64,000 bases of DNA. It comes from Bog-756 sp963696495 (GTDB lineage Bacteria > Actinomycetota > Acidimicrobiia > Acidimicrobiales > RAAP-2). Location: assembly GCA_963696495.1 (NCBI GenBank), contig CAVOKJ010000006.1, forward strand, positions 62,001 through 126,000, in the 5' to 3' direction. Shown piece by piece: positions 43,646-51,994 of this stretch. Position 1 is the first letter of the stretch. The number at the start of each line of letters is the position of its first letter. The notes under the pieces were generated by a model. That model was given only the letters and a program-made list of their open reading frames with translations. It was not told the origin of the DNA and did not search any database. Made by a program: the position numbers and the translations under genes.

Positions 43646-44863
43646 CTAGGAGTTCGCCCGGAATGTGGGGCCGGGCAGCGCGAAGACGAAGGTAGCGCCG
43701 AAGGGGCCGCTCTGCGCTTCGGTCAGTTGGGTGAAGCGCCCGCCGGACGCACCTGCAAGGGTGATCGTGGTCGGATAGTCCGTCACCACTCCTTGCGCAC
43801 AGTCGGGAACGCAGTTGTCGTGTCCCCACTCACCCCGGCCGACCGCAGTCCGGGCGGTCCACGAGGACCAGGCGATGTCGCTGACGATGTTGCCGGCGTC
43901 GCCCGAGAACTGCATGAGGCTGGGCTCGATCCCGGTCCAGGTGCCCAGCGTGGCGATGGGCAGGTCGGTGACGGGGAGGAGCCAGTAGCCGCCACCTCCG
44001 GGACTGGTTGCGATGGCGCCGATGGGATAGGCGATCGGCTGGCCACCCAGGGATCCGTCATAGGCGGCGTGTCCGAAGGTGAAGACTCCGCCGTCGGCGC
44101 CCACCAACCAGTAGCCGTCGCCCATGGGTGCACCGGCGATGCCGACGATCGGCGCGTCCAGGGAGCGGCCCCCCATCGACCCCCAGAACGGCACCCCGCC
44201 GAAGGTGAAGACGCCGCCGTCAGCAGCCACCAGCCAGTAGCCGGCGCTGGTGGCGGCCATGCCCACGACAGGCTTGTTGAGGACGGTGCCGCCGGTCGAG
44301 CCGTGGAACGTCGCATCCCCGAACGAGAACACGCCGCCATCCGAGGCCACCAGCCAGTAGCCACCACCGTCGGGGGTCGGGGCCATGCCCACGACAGGCT
44401 TGTTGAGGACGGTGCCGCCGGTCGAGCCGTGGAACGTCGCATCCCCGAACGAGAACACGCCTCCGTCCGAGGCCACCAGCCAGTAGCCACCACCGTCGGG
44501 GGTCGAGGCCATGCCCACGATGGGCTTGTTGAGGGCGGTGCCACCGGTCGAGCCGTGGAACGTCGCGTCCCCGAACGAGAACACGCCTCCGTCCGAGGCC
44601 ACCAGCCAGTAGCCACCACCGTCGGGGGTCGAGGCCATGCCCACGATCGGAAAGTCGTAGGCCACGCCGGAGGTGGCGAAGCTGGGGAGCTTGCCGAACG
44701 GCACCGGCTGGTACAGGGCGTCGCCCGTGGGCGTCGTGGCGGTGCCGGAAGCGACGGCCACTGAGTCGGGGATGCAGACGACGACCGCCAGGGCGGAGAC
44801 CAGAGCGAGGGCCCTGGCCCACCTGAGAAGTGGCCTGGCGCTGATGTCCCGGAGGTCTCGCAT
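43646..44863 (-). CDS. Secreted protein of 42-residue GYWLV(A)SDGG repeats
   Basis: 405 residues from ATG 44863, with GAGGAG upstream. A signal peptide (LLRWARALALVSALAVVVCIPDSVAVASG) is followed by five 42-residue repeats and a partial sixth. Each has GYWLVASDGGVFSFGDA then HGSTGG, and the first three are nearly identical in DNA with a 126-bp period. A 130-residue C-terminal domain follows, including GEWGHDNCVPDCAQG with two cysteines. The repeat should form a beta-propeller or beta-solenoid. The class is abundant in Acidimicrobiia and the function is unknown, perhaps surface adhesion. Confidence 0.88.
   Translation of the reverse strand: MRDLRDISARPLLRWARALALVSALAVVVCIPDSVAVASGTATTPTGDALYQPVPFGKLPSFATSGVAYDFPIVGMASTPDGGGYWLVASDGGVFSFGDATFHGSTGGTALNKPIVGMASTPDGGGYWLVASDGGVFSFGDATFHGSTGGTVLNKPVVGMAPTPDGGGYWLVASDGGVFSFGDATFHGSTGGTVLNKPVVGMAATSAGYWLVAADGGVFTFGGVPFWGSMGGRSLDAPIVGIAGAPMGDGYWLVGADGGVFTFGHAAYDGSLGGQPIAYPIGAIATSPGGGGYWLLPVTDLPIATLGTWTGIEPSLMQFSGDAGNIVSDIAWSSWTARTAVGRGEWGHDNCVPDCAQGVVTDYPTTITLAGASGGRFTQLTEAQSGPFGATFVFALPGPTFRANS
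44271..44640. repeat. 126-bp internal direct repeats of the propeller gene
   Basis: Nearly identical copies of the repeat unit recur every 126 bases (for example TGTTGAGG at 44275 and 44401). High DNA identity suggests recent duplication or gene conversion. Confidence 0.85.
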
Positions 44864-45100
44864 GGTGACTCCTCGCCGTGGCTGTCGCCCCACCGGTCAG
44901 ACTCCCACAGATCGATGACTCCCGCTGCGCCGGTCAGGCTGTCCCGACCCGTCACCGGATCGGTCCCCGGGTGTCGGGGACCGGGCCGCCGGCCGTGGAT
45001 CGGTGCGGTCATCTATGCCAATCTGTGGCCACCAGCTGCACCGGGCTGGGCAGGGGGCAGGCCGTGACGCACACCCCTCGGAAGACATCAGGAGGACACC

Positions 45101-45556
45101 ATGAGCATCGACACAGCGACCGTCGCCCAGCACCGCGGTGCCGCTGATCTTCCTTTCGTCGAAATCGGCGGAGGGAACAAGCTCAAGGTGATCCAGGTCG
45201 ATGTGGCCGAGGGACTGTGGATCGTCGAGAACATCTTCCAGACCGGTTATGCGGTACAGACCCACCGCCACACGGGTCCGGTCTACGGCTACACGACGTC
45301 CGGTGCCTGGAAGTACCGCGAGTACGACTACGTCAACCGGGCCGGGTCGTTCCTCTTCGAGCCGGCAGGTTCCGTGCATACCCTCGAGTGCATCGAGGAC
45401 GACACGCAGGTGTGGTTTCAGATGTACGGGGTCAACCTCAACCTGGGGGCCGACGGCAGCATCGAGAGCGTCTTCGATGGTCCTGGCACCCTCGAGGTGT
45501 ATTACGCGTTGTGCGAGGCCGAAGGCCTCCCACGGCCCGATGTGCTGGTGAGCTAG
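45101..45556 (+). CDS. Cupin protein of the 2,4'-dihydroxyacetophenone dioxygenase family
   Basis: 151 residues. The cupin core holds THRHTGPVYGYTTSG and AGSFLFEPAGSVHTLE with the metal-binding His and Glu set. The family enzyme cleaves 2,4'-dihydroxyacetophenone to 4-hydroxybenzoate and formate. A BVMO of aryl-ketone type is nearby. The catalytic assignment is from family likeness; many relatives are uncharacterised. Confidence 0.8.
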   Translation: MSIDTATVAQHRGAADLPFVEIGGGNKLKVIQVDVAEGLWIVENIFQTGYAVQTHRHTGPVYGYTTSGAWKYREYDYVNRAGSFLFEPAGSVHTLECIEDDTQVWFQMYGVNLNLGADGSIESVFDGPGTLEVYYALCEAEGLPRPDVLVS

Positions 45557-45681
45557 ACGGGGTCCGTCCTCTGCCCGTGTCGGTCACCGATCCGGACCGG
45601 GTGTGCCTATCGAGCCGCCGTTCGGATCAGAACCACCAGGTCAGCCGGGGTGGGCGCCCGTTGACGCACCCGCTGGCTCAA

Positions 45682-45697
45682 GTTTCGGGTCCGAAAC
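45682..45697. promoter_or_regulatory. 16-bp inverted repeat GTTTCGG-GT-CCGAAAC
   Basis: Perfect seven-base arms with a two-base centre, 41 bases upstream of GTG 45738. It may be an operator or a short hairpin in the leader of the small zinc-finger-like gene. Confidence 0.45.
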
Positions 45698-45737
45698 GAC
45701 GTTCACACAGGGGGGAGACCTCTCTGGGGAGCACGTC

Positions 45738-45953
45738 GTGAACAGAAAGCATCAGGCCGAGTCAGCCGAATGTGAGTCGAAGTTCGTGGCGGCCGCATCC
45801 ATGCCACGCGAGATCATGCCGCTGGACGGGTCGGTCGCCGAATCCGGCGGACACGTCGCCGTCTTCTGTTCCGCCTGCAGCCGGTGGGTCGATTGCCACG
45901 CCGGGATCGACCCGATGACGGCGCTGCGGCGACATGCTGACCTCATCCACTGA
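45738..45953 (+). CDS. Small C2H2-like putative zinc-binding protein
   Basis: 71 residues from GTG 45738, with GGGAG upstream; a longer frame to 45603 is possible. The C-terminus carries FCSACSRWVDC then RRHADLIH, a Cys-x2-Cys with two His further on. The order resembles a treble-clef or C2H2-type finger. Alone in its context, it could bind metal or nucleic acid; the function is unknown. Confidence 0.5.
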   Translation: MNRKHQAESAECESKFVAAASMPREIMPLDGSVAESGGHVAVFCSACSRWVDCHAGIDPMTALRRHADLIH

Positions 45954-45984
45954 CCAGCACCTGACCAGCACGCTCACGCCCGCG

Positions 45985-46001
45985 ACCGTCGGGCCGACGG
46001 T
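45985..46001. terminator. Weak hairpin ACCGTC-GGGCC-GACGGT
   Basis: Six-base arms and a five-base loop lie after the small gene's stop. No T-tract follows, so it is only a candidate. Confidence 0.3.
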
Positions 46002-46096
46002 GAGGCCCTGAACACACCCGGGTGAGCGCAGGGCGAAGGTCCCCGAAGGTCCCCGTGCCCCTCAGGTACACGCGGCAGCATCCGAGTGTCGATCGG

Positions 46097-46384
46097 CTAT
46101 TCGGCCGCGCCCTCGTTTTTCCTGGACGTCGGTGACCGGAGCAGGATCACCGAAGTGCCCACCCAAACCAGAATCAGCACGAGCCAGACGATCAGTCGGA
46201 CCCATGGATGGAGTCCACCGGGCCCAAGGGGAACGTCGGTGGTGTTCGAGAGCGGGGCGTAGGCCACCCAGCCGAACTGAGCACCCGTGCCGCGGGTGGT
46301 GATCCAACCGCCGAAGAAGTACAGGGCCACGCCCAACCCGACCACGATGACGATCCGCTGCCCTCGATCCAACGTCCGCCGCAT
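46097..46384 (-). CDS. Small two-helix membrane protein
   Basis: 95 residues from ATG 46384. Helix 1 is VIVVGLGVALYFFGGWI, then a loop TGAQFGWVAYAPLSN, and helix 2 is LIVWLVLILVWVGTSVILL. The WVAYAPLS loop is known in conserved hypothetical membrane proteins. No function is established. Confidence 0.7.
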   Translation of the reverse strand: MRRTLDRGQRIVIVVGLGVALYFFGGWITTRGTGAQFGWVAYAPLSNTTDVPLGPGGLHPWVRLIVWLVLILVWVGTSVILLRSPTSRKNEGAAE

Positions 46385-46612
46385 CCGACAAGTCTGGCAG
46401 AGGCGACAATCGAACGTCGGCCCGGATCTCGGTTCGCCGATCGAGATCCATGACAAGGCGCCAGGGGAGCGCTGTCGGCGTCGGGGTGCCACTCCTGGCC
46501 AGCACGGTGCCTCCACTCCAGGACGATGGACCCCTTCTTGCGCTCCGGGAGCTCCATCGACATGATTTGCGTGCGAGAACAGCTTGGCTTGCCCCGGACA
46601 CAGGAGGCGGAC

Positions 46613-47812
46613 ATGGCGAGGACCGAACCGGTGAGCGATTGGACTTCGGACTTCGACGTACTCGACGAGTCCTATGTACGCGATCCTTTCTCCACGTGGG
46701 ACGAGCTGCGCCGGGTCTGCCCGATCGCCCGCACCGATCGCAGGGGACGTGCGTGGCTCCCGACGACCTACGCGGATGTGACGGCACTGGCCAAGGACGT
46801 CGAACACTTCAGCTCGTCCAACACCAGTGTGATCGATTCCGTGGAGGAGGAAGAGAGCCCGATCCTGACCTATGGCCTGCCTCCGATCACCTCCGATCCG
46901 CCGCTGCACACCTGGACCCGTCGGTTGCTGCTGCCGTGGTTCTCCCATACGAGGGTGGCAACGTATGAGCCGATGACGAGGGCACTGTGTGGATCGTTGA
47001 TCGATGCGCATCTGGAGGCCGGGCGGGCCGACGCGGCATCGGAATACGCTCAGCAGATTCCCGTGCGCGTGATCGGTGCGATTCTCGGCATCCCCGAAGA
47101 ACTGGCCGACACCTTCACCGGTTGGGTCCGTGACGTCCTCGAGTTCGCCGATGACGCCCAACGGGTCGAGCGGGGCATGTTCGGAATCGGTTACTACCTG
47201 TGGGACCGGATCAACGAGCGCCGGGAGGATGACGGCGACGACCTGCTCACCTATCTGCTCCACGCCGAGGTGGACGACGGGCCCGTCGATGACATGGTGA
47301 TCCTGGGCATGGCCATCCTGACGATGATCGCCGGCATCGACACCACCTGGAGCGCGATCGGGTCGTCGCTCTGGCACCTGGCGACACACGACGGCGATCG
47401 CCATCGCCTCGTCGCCGAACCGGGGCTCATGGACACCGCCGTCGAGGAACTCCTCCGCGCCTATGCACCGGTGACGATGGCCCGCGCCGTCACCGAGGAC
47501 GTCGAGTTCAGCGCATGCCCCATGAGGCGGGGTGACAAGGTGCTCCTCAGTTTCCCGGCGGCCAATCGAGACCCGTCCGTCTTCGACCGGGCGGACGAGG
47601 TCCTCTTGGATCGCGCCGAGAACCGGCACGTGGCGTTCGGCTCGGGCATTCACCGGTGCGCCGGATCCAACCTGGCGAGGATGGAGCTACGCGTCGCCCT
47701 CGAGGAGTGGCTGGAGCGTGTTCCCGTCTTCCACCTGGACGGGGACGCCGAAGTCCTGTGGGCGGGAGGCCAGGTCAGAGGGCCCCGCCAGTTGCCCGTC
47801 GTGTTCAGCTGA
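46613..47812 (+). CDS. Cytochrome P450 (class I)
   Basis: 399 residues from ATG 46613, with AGGAGG five bases upstream; ATG 46526 is in frame but has no such site. I-helix MIAGIDTTWSA, K-helix EELLRAY and haem loop FGSGIHRCAG with Cys 349. The N-terminus DWTSDFDVLDESYVRDPFSTWDELR is typical of bacterial hydroxylases. It has no redox partner nearby and its substrate is unknown. Confidence 0.92.
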   Translation: MARTEPVSDWTSDFDVLDESYVRDPFSTWDELRRVCPIARTDRRGRAWLPTTYADVTALAKDVEHFSSSNTSVIDSVEEEESPILTYGLPPITSDPPLHTWTRRLLLPWFSHTRVATYEPMTRALCGSLIDAHLEAGRADAASEYAQQIPVRVIGAILGIPEELADTFTGWVRDVLEFADDAQRVERGMFGIGYYLWDRINERREDDGDDLLTYLLHAEVDDGPVDDMVILGMAILTMIAGIDTTWSAIGSSLWHLATHDGDRHRLVAEPGLMDTAVEELLRAYAPVTMARAVTEDVEFSACPMRRGDKVLLSFPAANRDPSVFDRADEVLLDRAENRHVAFGSGIHRCAGSNLARMELRVALEEWLERVPVFHLDGDAEVLWAGGQVRGPRQLPVVFS

Positions 47813-47915
47813 GCAGAAGGTCCGGGCCTCGGTCGGGGTGACACGCCGGCGGATGGCACCTCGACAGGGGCGACTCTCTACCATCGGGAGTGTCTGGGAG
47901 GTCGCTGGGTATATC

Positions 47916-47940
47916 CACCACACCGTGCGGACGTGTGGTG
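47916..47940. promoter_or_regulatory. Hairpin CACCACAC-N9-GTGTGGTG before zinc-ribbon gene
   Basis: Eight-base perfect arms end ten bases before ATG 47951 and adjoin the ribosome-binding site (GGGAGG). It may tune translation or end the P450 transcript, or be a protein-binding site. Confidence 0.5.
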
Positions 47941-47950
47941 AGGGAGGTGC

Positions 47951-48130
47951 ATGGTGGCCGGGTTCCGGTGCCCCTGCTGTGGGAAGAGGTCATCGGTGAG
48001 GAGGGCCGCCAGGGTCTCCACCGATCAGCTGCAACCTCGGCACGTGCCCCAGTGCCGGACCTGCGATCACGAGTGGGCCGATGACCGGCTGAGTGGCCAT
48101 CGTGCTCCCGGCCAGTTGGGCGGCCGGTAG
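47951..48130 (+). CDS. 59-residue zinc-ribbon protein
   Basis: ATG 47951 follows GGGAGG. The sequence has CPCC near residue 7 and CRTC near residue 35, then DHEWADD. Two Cys pairs about 28 residues apart suit a zinc ribbon of the kind seen in small nucleic-acid-binding proteins. It is followed within five bases by another small zinc-ribbon frame. Confidence 0.6.
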   Translation: MVAGFRCPCCGKRSSVRRAARVSTDQLQPRHVPQCRTCDHEWADDRLSGHRAPGQLGGR

Positions 48131-48134
48131 ACCC

Positions 48135-48302
48135 GTGGTCCTCCACCAAGACATCTTCGAGCGCTGCCCTCGCTGTGGCAGTCGAGAGATCATCCGGATT
48201 CGTCCGGCTGATCCAGCGGGCCCTGCGGAATGGCAGGGTCGATGCGTGGAGTGCCGCCACCGCTGGGCCGTCCCGTGGTTCGAATCCCCAGAGGTTCGGT
48301 GA
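48135..48302 (+). CDS. Second small zinc-ribbon protein
   Basis: About 55 residues if it starts at GTG 48135, four bases after the previous stop; GTG 48093 would add 14 residues. It has CPRCGSREIIRIRP and CVECRHRWAVPW. The -ECRHRW- form is typical of zinc ribbons in transcription-factor-like proteins. No clear ribosome-binding site is seen, so it may be translated by coupling. Confidence 0.55.
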   Translation: MVLHQDIFERCPRCGSREIIRIRPADPAGPAEWQGRCVECRHRWAVPWFESPEVR

Positions 48303-48312
48303 GGAACGGGCG

Positions 48313-48582
48313 ATGGTACGTGGTGCCGACACCCCAGAGGAGGCGGTCCGACAGCTCTTCGCAGCCGAGGACGAGGCCGACGCCGTTCGGGTCGATTTCG
48401 CGGAGAACGGGAGGCACCTGATCCGGCGGGCGGTGGTCAAGGTGGGCATTGGTCTTTCCGCCGACGCGTCGTACTTCCACATCCCGGTGTTCCTCCACCC
48501 GGTTGGTTGGCGTCTGGAGATGCCTCCGGGAAGCGGTACCGATCCGAACACGACCGGCGGGACCGACAGTCCGGAACAGTGA
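48313..48582 (+). CDS. Hypothetical small protein
   Basis: 89 residues, ATG 48313, with GAGG eight bases upstream. It is acidic at the N-terminus (TPEEAVRQLFAAEDEADAVRVDF) and the middle is predicted to be mixed helix and strand, with AVVKVGIGLSADASYFHIP. I do not recognise it. It probably belongs to the same transcript as the zinc-ribbon frames. Confidence 0.5.
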   Translation: MVRGADTPEEAVRQLFAAEDEADAVRVDFAENGRHLIRRAVVKVGIGLSADASYFHIPVFLHPVGWRLEMPPGSGTDPNTTGGTDSPEQ

Positions 48583-48678
48583 TCGGCCCCGGGCACGATC
48601 GGCCTCCTCCCGGCATGCCCGACCCGGGACCGCCGTACCGAGGACGCACCTGGCCCTGGCCGGTGGTAGACCCTTCCC

Positions 48679-50115
48679 ATGGTCAGGTCGGCCCCGAAGC
48701 GTTCGGCAGTGGCCTCGGTCGCGGGCCTCTGTCTCGTCCTGCTCCTGTCGGGCTGCGGGTCCAGCTCGGGTTCCAGTACCCCGAACGGCTCGTCAAGCGC
48801 TCCTCTCCACGTCACCTGGATGACCGGCTTCGCGGCTCCGGGCACCCCTGCCCGCTACAACAAGGTGGGGATACTCAAGGTCGGACCCAGCAGCGCGAAG
48901 AACGTCTTGGTCCTCGAGCCGGGGACTTCTGCGGGGAGCGCCTACTTCGTGCCCCTGGCCAAGTGGATCGTCTCCAAGGCGGGCGGTTGGCAGGTCTGGT
49001 CAGTCGAACGGCGGGAGAACCTGCTCGAGGACCAGTCGGAACTGGACCTGTACAAGGAACACAAGGTGAGCACGACGCAGCTGTTCAACTATTACCTCGG
49101 CTACCTGAAGAACCCGGGTGTCTCCCACCACTTCCAGTCCGTTCCCAACTCGAGCGTCGGGTTCGCCAGCCAATGGGGCATGAACGTCGCCGTACAGGAT
49201 CTCCACGTCGTGGTTGCTGCTGCGAAGGAGCTCGGGGGCCACGTGGTCCTCGGCGGCCATTCCCTCGGCGGATCGGTGGTGACGGCCTATGCCACATGGG
49301 ACTTCGGAGGGAGAGCCGGAGCCGACGGGCTCTCCGGCCTGGTCTACATCGACGGTGCCAGTAGTCCGTCTCCCGTCAGCGACCAGACGGCGACAGAGGA
49401 CCTCCAGGCACTCGACGCACCGGGAGCGTCTCCCTGGCTCTCGTTCGGAGGCATCGCGGCTCCCTATGCCGGGCTGTTCGAAGCGACCGGATCGGCGTCT
49501 GCCTACCAGGACCCGAACGCACCATCGCTGGGACAGACGTCGGGGCTCCTGCCGTCCGACATCGTGCCGCCGGTGCGGGTGACGAACCTGGGCCAGTACG
49601 GCTATGCCCTCAACGTCGCTAGCTCCCCGCCGAGCCTGGTGGCCGCCCAAGGCCACCTGGGCCAAGGCATCGCTGCCGCAGGCCCGGTCCACGGCTGGAA
49701 CGGTTCGGGTGCGCTCACGCCCATCGACCGTTTCGCCACGATGTTCTCGGGTGAGGGGATCCAGGGTGTCGACGGCACCGAGTGGTACTTCCCCCAGCGC
49801 CTGACCGATGACACCGGAGCGGTGGCGAACGGCAACGCCAATCCGGCCCAGGGCGTGCTCGATGTCGACGCCACCATGGGTCACGCTCTTCCCAAGGACC
49901 TCTTGATGTACGCCTTCGGTGCGCATCTCGGGGGGCAGGCCGTGCTCGACGCCACCACAGCCCTGGCGCAGCAGTCGGGCATTCCCATGGACAACCTGAC
50001 TCTGGTCGATCGTCAGAGCACCTATGCCCACAATGACCCGGCGGGGGCGTATCCGGACAACGTCTTCTTCCAGGACCTCATACCGTTCCTGGGGAAGGTC
50101 ACGTCACACGGGTAG
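48679..50115 (+). CDS. Lipoprotein alpha/beta-hydrolase
   Basis: 478 residues. The N-terminal signal ends in the lipobox LLSGC, so the mature protein begins at Cys and is anchored to the outer face of the membrane. GGHSLGGSVV is the nucleophile elbow, and late THADP-like TYAHNDP may hold the His of the catalytic triad. A Ser-rich linker follows the lipobox. It probably hydrolyses an extracellular ester or releases a substrate for uptake. Confidence 0.8.
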   Translation: MVRSAPKRSAVASVAGLCLVLLLSGCGSSSGSSTPNGSSSAPLHVTWMTGFAAPGTPARYNKVGILKVGPSSAKNVLVLEPGTSAGSAYFVPLAKWIVSKAGGWQVWSVERRENLLEDQSELDLYKEHKVSTTQLFNYYLGYLKNPGVSHHFQSVPNSSVGFASQWGMNVAVQDLHVVVAAAKELGGHVVLGGHSLGGSVVTAYATWDFGGRAGADGLSGLVYIDGASSPSPVSDQTATEDLQALDAPGASPWLSFGGIAAPYAGLFEATGSASAYQDPNAPSLGQTSGLLPSDIVPPVRVTNLGQYGYALNVASSPPSLVAAQGHLGQGIAAAGPVHGWNGSGALTPIDRFATMFSGEGIQGVDGTEWYFPQRLTDDTGAVANGNANPAQGVLDVDATMGHALPKDLLMYAFGAHLGGQAVLDATTALAQQSGIPMDNLTLVDRQSTYAHNDPAGAYPDNVFFQDLIPFLGKVTSHG

Positions 50116-50337
50116 GTGGTTACCGCCACCGCGCCCGCCCGATCCGCCGACATCGGTTCCCCCGTCGATTCGGCTCCGGCTGATCGGAGATGACTCTGTC
50201 GCCCGGACTCTTCCGGATACCGGGAGTGGGGGTCGATCACCGTAGGTGACCGTCAATCTCCCGGCGTCGTCGAGCATCCGATGTTATGTTTCGCCATGTC
50301 CGAGAGGCGATAACTGGGCGAGAAAGGCGGAGTGTGC

Positions 50338-50880
50338 ATGTTCAAGCTTCGAGGCAGGGTCGGCGCGATCGTCATCGGATCGGCGATCCTCTGCGGAACA
50401 TCGATGGCGATGACGACGGTGGCGGTCACAGCAGCGACGCCTCCCGGCGGCCCGGTCAAGTTCTGGATCACGCCGACCACCAATGACGAGACCGGGACCA
50501 TCGTCCTGACGGGAGCCATCGGTGACTACGGCACGGCGACGACCGTGAACAAGAGCGGCCAGCCCGATGAGAGCGGCAACTACGCCCTGGTCACGCTCAA
50601 AGACGGCACGTTCACGATCAACATGACGAACTTCAACGAGAAGACCGGCAAGGACACGTTTCCCATCAACAAGAAGAGCTGTTCGTCGGAGGGAACGGCG
50701 AACGGTTCGGTGACGCTCATGGACGGTACCGGTCACTACAAGGGCATCTCCGGGCACCTGACCTACTCCGAGACCGATGCCTGGATCCTCGGACGATCGA
50801 CGGGCGGAAGCACCTGCAACGACACCGACGCGCTCTACTACCTGGCGCTGGAATCCGGAGCCGGAACGGTGTCGTTCTGA
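50338..50880 (+). CDS. Small secreted protein
   Basis: 180 residues from ATG 50338. The signal peptide RGRVGAIVIGSAILCGTSMAMTTVAVTAA is followed by a Gly/Thr-rich domain with TNDETGTIVLTGAIGDYGTAT and GTGHYKGISGHLTYSET. A single Cys pair could be disulfide-bonded. I recognise no family. It is likely a beta-rich envelope protein. Confidence 0.65.
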   Translation: MFKLRGRVGAIVIGSAILCGTSMAMTTVAVTAATPPGGPVKFWITPTTNDETGTIVLTGAIGDYGTATTVNKSGQPDESGNYALVTLKDGTFTINMTNFNEKTGKDTFPINKKSCSSEGTANGSVTLMDGTGHYKGISGHLTYSETDAWILGRSTGGSTCNDTDALYYLALESGAGTVSF

Positions 50881-51005
50881 GCTCTGCCCGGTGGTCGGGC
50901 AGCTGACCTCCACCTGCCCAGGTGAGGCGTTCGGGGGTCGGTAGGCACACGCCTGTCGTCGGCCCCGCCCGGGACGGGCTGGGCGGGGAGGCATGCGGAG
51001 GCGCC

Positions 51006-51665
51006 ATGCGCTGCGCGTACGACAAGGAGTACTGGGAGTCCCATTGGCGGCAGGCGGACGGGCGCGCACCCGGACGAGCGATCGTTCCGAATCCGTATCT
51101 GGCGCGCCAGATCAGCAGCCTGGCCCCGGGCACGGCGCTGGATGCCGGCTGTGGCGAGGGGGCCGAGGCCGTCTGGCTGGCCACCGCGGGCTGGCAGGTC
51201 ACCGCAGCCGACATCTCCACCGAGGCCCTCTCCCGTGCCTCCGAGCGTGCGGCAGGTGGCTTCGTCGCGCCTGGGAGTGTCCGGTGGATCGAGGCGGACC
51301 TGAGTGTCTGGGAACCGCGCCAGCGGTTCGACCTCGTCACGACCCACTATGCGCACCCGGCGATGCCACAACTAGCCTTCTACCAGCGAATCTCCGACTG
51401 GGTGGCACCGGGCGGCACCCTCCTGATCGTCGGGCACCGGCACGCCTCGGAAGCGTCGGGGCACGAACCCGGCCACGGGCAGCGGGGCGACCGAGCCGGT
51501 CCTCCCGGGGAGGTGTCGGTCACCGCTGCGAGCATCACGGCTGGACTCGACGCCACCCGGTGGGACGTCGTCACCGCCGACGAGCCCGAGCGCACCCTCA
51601 CCGACAGTCGAGGGCGGACCGTCAAATTGCACGACGTCGTCGTGCACGCCACCCGACGTCCCTGA
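51006..51665 (+). CDS. SAM-dependent methyltransferase (class I)
   Basis: 219 residues, ATG 51006 after GGAGG. Motif I is LDAGCGEGAEAVWLA, the acidic end of strand 2 is in VTAADISTEAL, and motif IV is VTTHYAHP. A plain Methyltransf_25/TehB-like fold. The N-terminus YDKEYWESHWR is common to the thiopurine/tellurite type. It could methylate a small thiol, metalloid or metabolite. Confidence 0.87.
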   Translation: MRCAYDKEYWESHWRQADGRAPGRAIVPNPYLARQISSLAPGTALDAGCGEGAEAVWLATAGWQVTAADISTEALSRASERAAGGFVAPGSVRWIEADLSVWEPRQRFDLVTTHYAHPAMPQLAFYQRISDWVAPGGTLLIVGHRHASEASGHEPGHGQRGDRAGPPGEVSVTAASITAGLDATRWDVVTADEPERTLTDSRGRTVKLHDVVVHATRRP

Positions 51666-51994
51666 CCCACCGGCCGAACGATGAGCAGCCCGGCCCCATG
51701 GGGTCGCCGCCTCCATCGGTGACCGTGTATGGCGTCCAAAGACGATTGCACCGTCTGCCGGGCCGTCCGGAGCGATGACCGAAGCGGATTGCCGGGCCCC
51801 GGGTCGAACCGACGGGCCCGGATCGTGTGCGCAGCGGAATCAGGATCTGGCAGCTACCATGCTCACGAGGCCACCGGAGGAAGAGAGGGACGCGCCAGCG
51901 TCTGTCGCTTCGGGAACGGCCTCGGTGTCCAGTTCCGGGAGTGCATCGCGTGAGCGACGTGGGGGCCCGGCCGGCTACAAGGGGGAGGATCGGC
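51666..51994. other. 329-bp intergenic region upstream of the binding-protein gene
   Basis: I see no convincing coding frame. The last 15 bases hold GGGGAGGATC before GTG 51995. A promoter for the binding-protein gene probably lies here but cannot be fixed. Confidence 0.4.
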
